Assembly: GCA_964475385.1 (NCBI GenBank)
Contig: CAYYWV010000123.1
Location: forward strand, 1 to 6,589
DNA from: CAYYWV01 sp964475385
GTDB lineage: Bacteria; Pseudomonadota; Alphaproteobacteria; JAAXGF01
Length of the DNA stretch: 6,589 bases
Reading direction: 5' to 3'
Of this stretch, positions 1 to 6,530 are shown in pieces. The number at the start of each line of letters is the position of its first letter. Position 1 is the first letter of the stretch. The position numbers and the translations under genes are program-made. Under the pieces are notes generated by a model. It saw nothing but the letters and a program-made list of their open reading frames with translations, was not told the DNA's origin and did no database searches.

Positions 1-197
1 CCAACGGCGTGAACATGACCAAGCTCGAAAGCTACATGCTCGACGGCACCTTCACGGCGACCCAGTTCTACGCCGACATCGAAGGCCACCCGGCGCAGGA
101 GCCGGTGCGGCTCGCCCTCGAAGAGCTCAGCTTCTTCTCGCGCCACGTCAAGGTTCTCGGCGTCTACCCCGCGCATCCCTTCCGGTCGCGGAACTGA
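1..197 (+). CDS. pheA: Prephenate dehydratase, C-terminal fragment (ACT domain)
   Basis: This is the 3' end of a gene that enters from the left edge; the first complete codon is at base 3 and the TGA stop is at 195-197, so about 64 residues are visible. The fragment is the last part of the ACT regulatory domain. NGVNMTKLES is the strand/loop that corresponds to the phenylalanine-binding LESRP motif of the E. coli P-protein (here LESY), and it is followed by FYADIEGH and the family's typical ending VLGVYPAHPFR. Prephenate dehydratase converts prephenate to phenylpyruvate in cytoplasmic phenylalanine synthesis, and the ACT domain gives feedback inhibition by phenylalanine. The catalytic domain lies outside the window, so the catalytic residues cannot be checked. 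The GTG and ATG codons near the left edge are internal codons, not starts. The Ser-Tyr in place of Ser-Arg-Pro looks normal for alphaproteobacterial monofunctional enzymes, as recalled. Confidence 0.87.
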   Translation, partial: NGVNMTKLESYMLDGTFTATQFYADIEGHPAQEPVRLALEELSFFSRHVKVLGVYPAHPFRSRN

Positions 198-226
198 TCG
201 CGGCCCACGGGCCGACCGGGCCGCGA
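198..226 (+). terminator. GC hairpin directly after pheA, possible weak terminator
   Basis: The 9-base arms TCGCGGCCC (198-206) and GGGCCGCGA (218-226) are perfect reverse complements around an 11-nt loop, starting on the base after the pheA stop. No T-run follows, so this is not a classical rho-independent terminator. It could stabilise the pheA mRNA 3' end or act with Rho. Confidence 0.35.
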
Positions 227-231
227 AGGCG

Positions 232-261
232 TTAACCGTTTCGTAATCATTCCGGGATTAT
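232..261 (+). promoter_or_regulatory. Candidate sigma70-type promoter for the small RNA
   Basis: TTAACC (232-237) and GATTAT (256-261) each match the sigma70 consensus hexamers at four of six bases, with an 18-bp spacer. This AT-rich patch stands out in an otherwise very GC-rich region and lies between the pheA hairpin and the candidate small RNA. The expected transcription start is near 268. It rests on sequence resemblance alone. Confidence 0.35.
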
Positions 262-267
262 ATGGAG

Positions 268-344
268 CCATCCTCCCTGTACTCTTGCCCCTGGGCAAGG
301 TGTCCTCCTCTAAAACTTGCCCCGCCCCGCGGGGCATTTTTCTT
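268..344 (+). ncRNA. Candidate ~75-nt small RNA with anti-Shine-Dalgarno motifs
   Basis: This short interval between a plausible promoter and a rho-independent terminator has no credible reading frame. It holds TCCTCCC (271-277), then a compact hairpin with arms CTTGCC (284-289) and GGCAAG (294-299) around the tetraloop CCTG. A second pyrimidine motif, TCCTCCTC (303-310), follows, then an A-rich linker, and finally the terminator stem with its T-run (318-343). Pyrimidine CCUCC motifs exposed beside hairpins are a hallmark of several alphaproteobacterial trans-acting RNAs (AbcR type, cuckoo/CcsR type), which pair with ribosome binding sites. I cannot assign it to a named Rfam family. Other readings are the 3' UTR of pheA, or a leader attenuator for the downstream operon. 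The 5' end is inferred only from the promoter position. Confidence 0.42.
318..343 (+). terminator. Rho-independent terminator
   Basis: Stem arms TGCCCC (318-323) and GGGGCA (331-336) enclose a 7-nt GC-rich loop and are followed immediately by TTTTTCTT from 337. An A-rich run (312-315) lies just upstream. This is the only hairpin plus T-tract combination found in the window. It would end the candidate small RNA and any readthrough from pheA. Its 5' arm is also complementary to the 3' arm of the upstream hairpin, so an alternative fold exists. Confidence 0.62.
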
Positions 345-456
345 GGCCCGCCCGAGCCGGGCAAGGGCCGCGGGCGCTTAGTCGCGTGTTTCGCGCAGGC
401 GCAGCCCTGACTGTCGCATTCGACGGCGGCGGAAAAATTTGTTCTCGCTATCGGCG
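345..456. other. GC-rich intergenic stretch, no gene recognised
   Basis: This lies between the terminator and the candidate ugpB promoter. No credible coding frame is present: the open frame running through 317-541 has no ribosome binding site and a composition unlike a protein. A short inverted repeat, GCCCG (346-350) with CGGGC (358-362), is present. The octamer GGGCAAGG (359-366) repeats one at 293-300. No known operator was recognised. Confidence 0.5.
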
Positions 457-492
457 CTGTCACATTTCCGTTTCACGCGAACATGATATGTT
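457..492 (+). promoter_or_regulatory. Candidate PhoB-type site with extended -10 promoter for ugpB
   Basis: CTGTCAC at 457-463 is a consensus-like Pho-box half-site. A degraded partner, CCGTTTCAC, follows at 468-476. Ten bases further on is TGATATGTT (484-492), which reads as an extended -10: TG, one base, then TATGTT with four of six consensus bases. No good -35 hexamer is seen at the proper distance. PhoB-activated promoters commonly have a Pho box in place of the -35 element about 10 bp above the -10, and ugp operons of E. coli and rhizobia are known Pho regulon members. The second half-site is poor (four of seven bases at the usual 11-bp period; a better match lies at 13 bp), so the call is tentative. 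Transcription would begin near 499. Confidence 0.37.
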
Positions 493-503
493 GGAAGCTA
501 GCT

Positions 504-580
504 CCCGCACTCATGCGGGGAAGAAACCGCGTCCGGGATAAAAAGGCCGGGCGCAGGAAGGCGGCGCGCGCCGCCCTTCC
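504..580 (+). promoter_or_regulatory. Structured 5' leader of ugpB (two hairpins)
   Basis: Hairpin one has arms CCCGCA (504-509) and TGCGGG (514-519) around a CTCA tetraloop. Hairpin two, at 556-580, is a near-perfect GC-rich stem: GGAAGGCGGCG-type bases pair with the mirrored CCGCCCTTCC side, with one bulged base and a tiny apical loop. No T-run follows either one, so termination is unlikely. They lie between the presumed transcription start and the ribosome binding site and could affect mRNA stability or translation. No known riboswitch was recognised. Confidence 0.35.
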
Positions 581-605
581 GCATTCCGTTTGTTGGGAGA
601 GCGTC

Positions 606-613
606 ACAGGGAG
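606..613 (+). promoter_or_regulatory. ugpB ribosome binding site, complementary to the candidate small RNA
   Basis: AGGGAG (608-613) ends six bases before the ATG at 620, which fixes that start over the TTG at 590. The wider octamer ACAGGGAG (606-613) is the exact reverse complement of CTCCCTGT at 273-280 in the candidate small RNA. Confidence 0.7.
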
Positions 614-619
614 AACGCC

Positions 620-1945
620 ATGTCGCTGAAACGCAAACTTTGGACCGCGGCGCTGGCCGTGCTGTTCGCCGGCGCCGCCCAGTCGGCGTCGGCCAAAATC
701 CAGATCGAGTGGTGGCACGCCATGGGCGGCGCGCTGGGCGAGAAGGTCAACGAGATCGCCGCCGGCTTCAACGCTTCGCAGTCGGACTACGAGGTCAAGG
801 CGGTCTACAAGGGCAACTACACCGAGACCATGACCGCGGCGATCGCCGCCTTCCGCGCGCGGAAGCAGCCGCATATCGTCCAGGTCTTCGAGGTCGGCAC
901 CGCGACCATGATGGCCGCCAAGGGCGCGATCTATCCGGTCTACAAGCTGATGGCCGACGCCGGGGTGCCGTTCGACCCCAAGGTCTATCTGTCATCGGTC
1001 ACGGGGTATTACACCGACACCGAGGGCAACATGCTGTCGATGCCGTTCAACAGCTCGACGCCCGTGCTCTACTACAACAAGGACGCCTTCAAGAAGGCCG
1101 GGCTCGACCCCAACCGCCCGCCCAAGACCTGGCCCGAGCTCGAGTCTTACGCCAAGAAGATCCAAGCCGCGGGCGCCGCCAAATGCGGCTTCACCACCGG
1201 CTGGCAGTCGTGGGTCCAGCTCGAGAACTTCAGCGCCTGGCACAACGTGCCGTTTGCGACCAAGGCCAACGGCTTCGGCGGGCTCGACACCGAGCTCGTC
1301 TTCAACGGCCCGGTCCAGGTCCGTCACATCGCCCAGCTCGCCGAGTGGCAGAAAACCAAGATCTTCGACTACGGCGGCCGGCGCTCGGACTCGGCGCCCA
1401 AGTTCTACTCGGGCGAGTGCGCCATGTACATGAACTCGTCGGCGGCCTACGCGGGCGTGCGCAAGAACGTCAAGGACTTCGCCTTCGGCGTCGGCATGCT
1501 GCCCTACTGGCCCGACGTTGAGGGCGCGCCCCAGAACACCATCATCGGCGGCGCGACGCTGTGGGTGCTCGCCGGCAAGAAGCCCGAGGAGTACAAGGGC
1601 GTGGCCGCCTTCTTCAAGTACCTCTCCTCGCCCGAGGTCCAGGCCGACTGGCACCAGTCGACCGGTTACCTGCCGATCACCTACGCGGCCTACGAGCTGA
1701 CCAAGAGCCAGGGCTTCTACGACAAGAACCCGGGCACCGACACGGCGATCAAGCAGATGACCAACAAGCCCCCGACCGCGAACTCGAAGGGGCTCAGGCT
1801 CGGCAACTTCGTGCAGATCCGCGACATCATCAACGAGGAGCTCGAAGCCATCTGGGCGGGCAAGAAGACCGCCAAGGAAGGGTTGGATGAAGCGGTGAAG
1901 CGCGGCAATCGACTGCTGCGTCAGTTCGAGAAGGACAACAGCTAG
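620..1945 (+). CDS. ugpB: sn-Glycerol-3-phosphate-binding periplasmic protein UgpB
   Basis: This 441-residue solute-binding protein (E. coli UgpB has 438) is the first gene of the operon. The ATG at 620 follows AGGGAG at six bases and opens a clean signal peptide: MSLKRK, a hydrophobic core at about residues 8-20, and an Ala-Ser-Ala cleavage site at 23-25. The mature protein starts IEWWHAMGGALGEKV, as in UgpB, and runs co-linear with it to the NRLLRQFEK ending. Residues that contact ligand in E. coli UgpB (recalled) are matched by Tyr67 (KGNY), Glu91 (FEVGTATMM), Ser146 (PFNSSTP), the Ser273/Ser274 pair, Gly311 (IIGGA), Tyr350 (TGYLPIT) and Arg401 (QIR). It is therefore expected to bind glycerol-3-phosphate and/or glycerophosphocholine-like diesters in the periplasm and deliver them to UgpA/UgpE. 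An 82-nt gap with a strong hairpin separates it from ugpA. No damage or frameshift is seen. Confidence 0.95.
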   Translation: MSLKRKLWTAALAVLFAGAAQSASAKIQIEWWHAMGGALGEKVNEIAAGFNASQSDYEVKAVYKGNYTETMTAAIAAFRARKQPHIVQVFEVGTATMMAAKGAIYPVYKLMADAGVPFDPKVYLSSVTGYYTDTEGNMLSMPFNSSTPVLYYNKDAFKKAGLDPNRPPKTWPELESYAKKIQAAGAAKCGFTTGWQSWVQLENFSAWHNVPFATKANGFGGLDTELVFNGPVQVRHIAQLAEWQKTKIFDYGGRRSDSAPKFYSGECAMYMNSSAAYAGVRKNVKDFAFGVGMLPYWPDVEGAPQNTIIGGATLWVLAGKKPEEYKGVAAFFKYLSSPEVQADWHQSTGYLPITYAAYELTKSQGFYDKNPGTDTAIKQMTNKPPTANSKGLRLGNFVQIRDIINEELEAIWAGKKTAKEGLDEAVKRGNRLLRQFEKDNS

Positions 1946-1956
1946 CGTATTTGCGG

Positions 1957-1994
1957 CGGCTCCGCCGGTTCCGGGATCGGGACCGGCGGAGCCG
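1957..1994 (+). promoter_or_regulatory. Strong intercistronic hairpin between ugpB and ugpA
   Basis: CGGCTCCGCCGGT (1957-1969) pairs perfectly with ACCGGCGGAGCCG (1982-1994). One G-U pair and two more G-C pairs extend it inward to a 6-nt loop, giving a 16-bp stem that starts 12 nt after the ugpB stop. No T-run follows, so it is unlikely to terminate fully. Hairpins after binding-protein genes in ABC operons (malE-malF is the classic case) protect the upstream mRNA from 3' exonucleases, so that the binding protein is made in excess over the permeases. That role is inferred here. Confidence 0.6.
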
Positions 1995-2027
1995 GACCGT
2001 TCCGTCTCTCGCCGTCCGTCGAACCGC

Positions 2028-2909
2028 ATGGAAAAACGCGTCACCTTCCGCAGCCGCGGGCTCGCTTACCTTCTGGTGCTGCCGCAGCTCGCGATCACAT
2101 TGGTGTTCTTCATCTGGCCGGCCTCGCAGGCGCTGTACCAGTCGCTCCTGCGCGAGGACGCCTTCGGGCTGCGGACCGAGTTCGTCGGCCTCGACAACTT
2201 CGCGCGCCTGTTCGAAGACCCGCTGTACCTCAACGCCTTCGGCGTGACCGTGGTGTTCAGCACCTCGGTCGCCTTCTTCTCGATGGCGTTCGGGCTCTTG
2301 CTCGCGGTCATGGCCGACCGCGCGATCAAGGGCGAGACCACGTACAAGACCCTTCTGATCTGGCCCTATGCGGTCGCGCCGGCGATCGCGGGCGTGTTGT
2401 GGCTGTTCCTGTTCAACCCGTCGGTCGGGTTGCTTGCGTACATTTTGCGGGGGCTGGGCTACGACTGGAACCACTTCCTCAACGGGACGGACGCGATGAT
2501 CCTGGTCATCGTCGCCGCCACCTGGAAGCAGATCAGCTACAACTTCCTGTTCTTCCTGGCGGGCCTCCAAGCGATCCCGCGCTCGCTGATCGAGGCCGCG
2601 GCGATCGACGGCGCCGGCCCGGCGCGGCGCTTCTGGACCATCGTCTTTCCGCTCTTGTCGCCGACCACCTTCTTCCTTCTGGTGGTCAACGTGGTCTACG
2701 CCTTCTTCGACACCTTCGGCGTGATCCATGCGACCACCTCGGGCGGGCCGGGGCAGGCGACCATGATTCTCGTCTACAAGGTGTTCAACGACGGCTTCAT
2801 CGGCCTCGACCTCGGCGGCTCGGCGGCGCAGTCGGTGATCCTGATGGCGATCGTGATCGCGCTCACCATGGTCCAGTTCCGCTATATCGAGCGCCGGGTG
2901 CAGTACTGA
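2028..2909 (+). CDS. ugpA: sn-Glycerol-3-phosphate ABC transporter permease UgpA
   Basis: A 293-residue inner-membrane permease (E. coli UgpA has 295). It starts FRSRGLAYLLVLPQLAITLVF and has about six membrane segments, near residues 13-32, 70-95, 108-130, 156-178, 205-228 and 265-284. The binding-protein-dependent transport signature (EAA loop) is at about 189-208, with Glu189-Ala-Ala, Gly195 and a closing Phe-Pro (207-208); this loop docks on the ATPase UgpC. The WKQISYNFLFF, FFLLVVNVVYAFFDTF and TSGGPGQAT stretches are near-identical to UgpA as recalled. It pairs with UgpE to form the translocation pore. No good Shine-Dalgarno sequence lies before the ATG (upstream bases are GTCGAACCGC), so translation may be weak, in line with lower need for permease than for UgpB. 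Its TGA overlaps the ugpE ATG by one base, which suggests translational coupling. Confidence 0.94.
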   Translation: MEKRVTFRSRGLAYLLVLPQLAITLVFFIWPASQALYQSLLREDAFGLRTEFVGLDNFARLFEDPLYLNAFGVTVVFSTSVAFFSMAFGLLLAVMADRAIKGETTYKTLLIWPYAVAPAIAGVLWLFLFNPSVGLLAYILRGLGYDWNHFLNGTDAMILVIVAATWKQISYNFLFFLAGLQAIPRSLIEAAAIDGAGPARRFWTIVFPLLSPTTFFLLVVNVVYAFFDTFGVIHATTSGGPGQATMILVYKVFNDGFIGLDLGGSAAQSVILMAIVIALTMVQFRYIERRVQY

Positions 2910-3757
2910 TGGTCGAGAACCGCCCGCTTCTGCGCATCGTGACCCACCTGGTGCTGATCGCCGGGGTGGCGGTGGTGGGCTTTCCGATCTGGCTCACCTT
3001 CGTCGCCTCGACCTACCCGGCCGACGCGCTGGTCTCGGGGCGTCTGCCGCTGTGGCCCGGGGGGCGCTTCGTCGAGAACTACGCGAGCGTGCTCACCGGC
3101 GGCGTCGCCGCCGCCGGCAGCCCGCCGGTTTTGCTGATGATGGGCAACAGCCTGGTGATGGCGCTTTCGATCGCCATCGGCAAGATCGCGATCTCGCTGA
3201 TCTCGGCCTACGCCATCGTCTACTTCCGGTTCCCGTTCCGCAAGCTGTGCTTCTGGACGATCTTCGTCACCTTGATGCTGCCGGTCGAGGTGCGCATCCT
3301 GCCGACCTTCGAGGTCGTGGCCCGGCTCGACCTCCTCAACTCCTACGCCGGGCTTTCGGTGCCGCTGATCGCCTCGGCGACGGCGACCTTCCTGTTCCGC
3401 CAGTTCTTCATGACGATCCCGGACGAGCTCGTCGAGGCGGCGCGGATCGACGGCGCGGGGCCGATACGCTTCTTTCGCGATATCCTTCTGCCGCTGTCGC
3501 GCACCAACATCGCGGCGTTGTTCGTGATCCTGTTCATTTATGGCTGGAACCAGTATCTGTGGCCGCTTCTGGTCACCACCGACGAACGTTTCTACACCGT
3601 GGTCATGGGAATCCAGCGCATGGTCGCGGTGCCCGATTCCGAGCCTTTGTGGCATCTCGTCATGGCGACGACGATTCTCGCCATGCTGCCGCCGGTGATC
3701 GTGGTGATCGCGATGCAGAAGCTGTTCGTCAAAGGGCTGGTCGAGACCGAGAAATAG
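2909..3757 (+). CDS. ugpE: sn-Glycerol-3-phosphate ABC transporter permease UgpE
   Basis: A 282-residue second permease subunit (E. coli UgpE has 281). The ATG at 2909 shares its A with the ugpA stop (TGATG). The same frame stays open upstream to 2399, but that stretch is a low-complexity Arg/Gly/Asp-rich shadow of ugpA, so the start is set by family length. Membrane segments lie near residues 10-32, 75-104, 112-133, 146-165, 196-215 and 247-270. The EAA loop begins at Glu176-Ala-Ala with Gly182 and ends Leu-Pro at 194-195, the docking surface for UgpC. LPVEVRILPTFEVV, FRQFFMTIPDELVEAARIDGAGP and WNQYLWPLLVTTDE are typical of UgpE. The C-terminus reads QKLFVKGLVETEK. It forms the heterodimeric pore with UgpA in the inner membrane. 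The ribosome binding site is weak, which fits translational coupling to ugpA. Confidence 0.94.
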   Translation: MVENRPLLRIVTHLVLIAGVAVVGFPIWLTFVASTYPADALVSGRLPLWPGGRFVENYASVLTGGVAAAGSPPVLLMMGNSLVMALSIAIGKIAISLISAYAIVYFRFPFRKLCFWTIFVTLMLPVEVRILPTFEVVARLDLLNSYAGLSVPLIASATATFLFRQFFMTIPDELVEAARIDGAGPIRFFRDILLPLSRTNIAALFVILFIYGWNQYLWPLLVTTDERFYTVVMGIQRMVAVPDSEPLWHLVMATTILAMLPPVIVVIAMQKLFVKGLVETEK

Positions 3758-3779
3758 CGGAACCGGAGACGCAGAGCGA

Positions 3780-4862
<1,083 letters not shown>

Positions 4863-4890
4863 TCGCAAGTCTTTTGGTCGCGGACGAACG

Positions 4891-4919
4891 TTGCCGGCCT
4901 TCCGGCGTCGCAGTACTGT
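4891..4919 (+). promoter_or_regulatory. Weak candidate promoter for the aldehyde dehydrogenase gene
   Basis: TTGCCG (4891-4896) and TACTGT (4914-4919) have a 17-bp spacer, matching the consensus at four and three of six bases. They lie in the 168-nt gap between ugpC and the next gene, which also holds a 14-bp palindrome at 4980-4993. No T-run terminator was found after ugpC, so readthrough from the ugp operon is equally possible. Confidence 0.2.
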
Positions 4920-5015
4920 TCCGCCAAATTCGTTTCCCGCAACGAGCCGACCTTGCGGGGGCCTCGCGCCCGAGTCCGCTCGGCCGCGGCCGACGCCCGC
5001 CGGCTCCATGAACTT

Positions 5016-5022
5016 TAAGGAG
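5016..5022 (+). promoter_or_regulatory. Ribosome binding site that fixes the dehydrogenase start
   Basis: TAAGGAG is a strong Shine-Dalgarno sequence eight bases before the ATG at 5031. The in-frame GTG at 5022 overlaps it and so is not the start. Confidence 0.85.
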
Positions 5023-5030
5023 TGCTTCAG

Positions 5031-6530
5031 ATGACCGAAATGCCATCCCGCGAAGAATGGGAAGCCCGGGCCAAGGCGCTCGACATCCGCAACAAGGCCT
5101 TCATCGACGGCCAGTATGTCGAGGCGGTCTCGGGCGAAACCTTCGACTGCGTCAATCCGGCGAACGGCGAGGTCATCACCAAGGTCGCGTCCTGCGACGA
5201 AAAGGACGTCGACAAGGCGGTCGCCGCCGCGCGGCGCGCCTTCGAATCGGGCGCGTGGTCGGGCATGGCGCCGGCCGCGCGCAAGCGCAAGCTCCAGAAG
5301 TTCGCCTCGCTCATCGAGGCCCATCGCGAAGAGCTCGCGCTCCTTGAGACCCTCGATATGGGCAAGCCGATCCGCGACAGCTACCGCATCGACATTCCGG
5401 GCTCGGCCAACTGCATCGCCTGGAACGCCGAGGCCATCGACAAGCTCTACGACGAGATCGCGCCCACCGACCCGAGCGCGGTCGCCCTGATCACCCGCGA
5501 GCCGCTCGGCGTGGTCGGCGCGGTGGTGCCGTGGAACTTCCCGCTGCTGATGGCGTGCTGGAAGCTCGGCCCGGCGCTCGCCACCGGCAACTCGGTGGTG
5601 CTCAAGCCCGCCGAGCAGTCGCCGTTGACGGCGCTGCGCATCGCCGAGCTCGCGATCGAGGCCGGGATTCCGGAAGGCGTGCTCAACGTGGTGCCCGGCT
5701 TCGGCGAAACCGCGGGCCGCGCCATCGGAATGCATATGGACGTGGACGCGGTCGCCTTCACCGGCTCGGCCGAGGTTGGCAAGTTCTTCCTGGAGTACGC
5801 CGGCAAGTCGAACATGAAGCGGGTCTCGCTCGAATGCGGCGGCAAGACCCCGAACATCGTGCTCGCCGACACCCCCGACCTCGACGCCGCCGCCAAGGCC
5901 GCGGCCTTCGGCATCTTCTTCAACCAGGGCGAAGTCTGCAACGCGGGCTCGCGGCTGATCGTCGAGGCCGCGATCAAGGACGCGCTTCTGGAAAAAGTCA
6001 TGGCCGTGGGCCGCAAGCTCCAGCCCGGCCACCCGCTCGACCCGGCGACCCGGATGGGCGCGATGGTCGACAAGACCCAGATGGAGCGCGTCCTCGGCTA
6101 TATCGAGACCGGCCGCAAGGAGGGCGCCGAGATCCGCATGGGCGGCGGCCGCGTCAACGAGGAGACCGGCGGCTATTACATCGAGCCCACGGTCTTCGAC
6201 AAGGTCGACAACAAGATGACCATCGCCCAGGAGGAGATCTTCGGCCCGGTGCTCGCGACGCTCGCCGTCGACGATCTCGACGCGGCGATCCGCATCGCCA
6301 ACGACAGCGTCTACGGCCTCGCCGCCGCCATCTGGACCCGCGACATCAACAAGGCGTTCAAAGCGGCGAAGGCGCTGCGCGCCGGCAGCGTCTGGGTCAA
6401 CTGCTTCGACCACGGCGACATGACGACGCCCTTCGGCGGCTTCAAGCAGTCCGGCTTCGGCCGCGACAAATCGCTGCACGCGCTCGAGAAGTACACCGAG
6501 ATCAAGACCACCTGGATTCAGCTCGGCTGA
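5031..6530 (+). CDS. NAD-type aldehyde dehydrogenase, PuuC-like
   Basis: A complete 499-residue cytoplasmic aldehyde dehydrogenase (E. coli PuuC has 495). It oxidises an aldehyde to the carboxylate with NAD(P)+. Visible active-site features are Asn169 in VPWNFP, Lys192 and Glu195 in LKPAEQSP (a glutamate here usually means NAD+ preference), the Rossmann loop GSAEVG (245-250), general base Glu268 in LECGGK, and nucleophile Cys303 in NQGEVCNAGSR. EEIFGPVL and the C-terminal PFGGFKQSGFGRDKSLHALEKYTEIKT-type end follow. The ending GDMTTPFGG, GRDKSLHALEK and TTWIQL closely resembles PuuC, which acts on gamma-glutamyl-gamma-aminobutyraldehyde, but members of this class are broad in substrate and no polyamine genes lie nearby. 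The substrate is therefore left open and no gene symbol is given. It lies 168 nt after ugpC with its own strong ribosome binding site, and may be independently transcribed. Confidence 0.93.
   Translation: MTEMPSREEWEARAKALDIRNKAFIDGQYVEAVSGETFDCVNPANGEVITKVASCDEKDVDKAVAAARRAFESGAWSGMAPAARKRKLQKFASLIEAHREELALLETLDMGKPIRDSYRIDIPGSANCIAWNAEAIDKLYDEIAPTDPSAVALITREPLGVVGAVVPWNFPLLMACWKLGPALATGNSVVLKPAEQSPLTALRIAELAIEAGIPEGVLNVVPGFGETAGRAIGMHMDVDAVAFTGSAEVGKFFLEYAGKSNMKRVSLECGGKTPNIVLADTPDLDAAAKAAAFGIFFNQGEVCNAGSRLIVEAAIKDALLEKVMAVGRKLQPGHPLDPATRMGAMVDKTQMERVLGYIETGRKEGAEIRMGGGRVNEETGGYYIEPTVFDKVDNKMTIAQEEIFGPVLATLAVDDLDAAIRIANDSVYGLAAAIWTRDINKAFKAAKALRAGSVWVNCFDHGDMTTPFGGFKQSGFGRDKSLHALEKYTEIKTTWIQLG

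Noticed and set aside
317..541. A small 74-codon frame in the pheA-ugpB gap
   Set aside because: It starts with TTG inside the terminator stem, has no ribosome binding site and has no protein-like features.
590..619. Alternative TTG start for ugpB adding 10 residues
   Set aside because: It would place charged residues before the signal peptide and ignores the well-spaced AGGGAG before the ATG at 620.
640..1521. A 293-codon plus-strand frame inside ugpB
   Set aside because: It is a +1-shifted shadow of ugpB, arginine-rich and without a ribosome binding site.
992..2044. A 350-codon minus-strand frame over ugpB
   Set aside because: Antisense shadow of ugpB with biased, repeat-like composition and no family match.
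2399..2908. N-terminal extension of ugpE reaching back into ugpA
   Set aside because: These codons are a frame shadow of ugpA. The ATG at 2909 gives the expected family length and the typical coupled TGATG junction.
4980..4993. 14-bp perfect palindrome in the ugpC-dehydrogenase gap
   Set aside because: It consists almost entirely of G and C in a GC-rich region and has no loop or T-run; no known operator was recognised, so it was not called.
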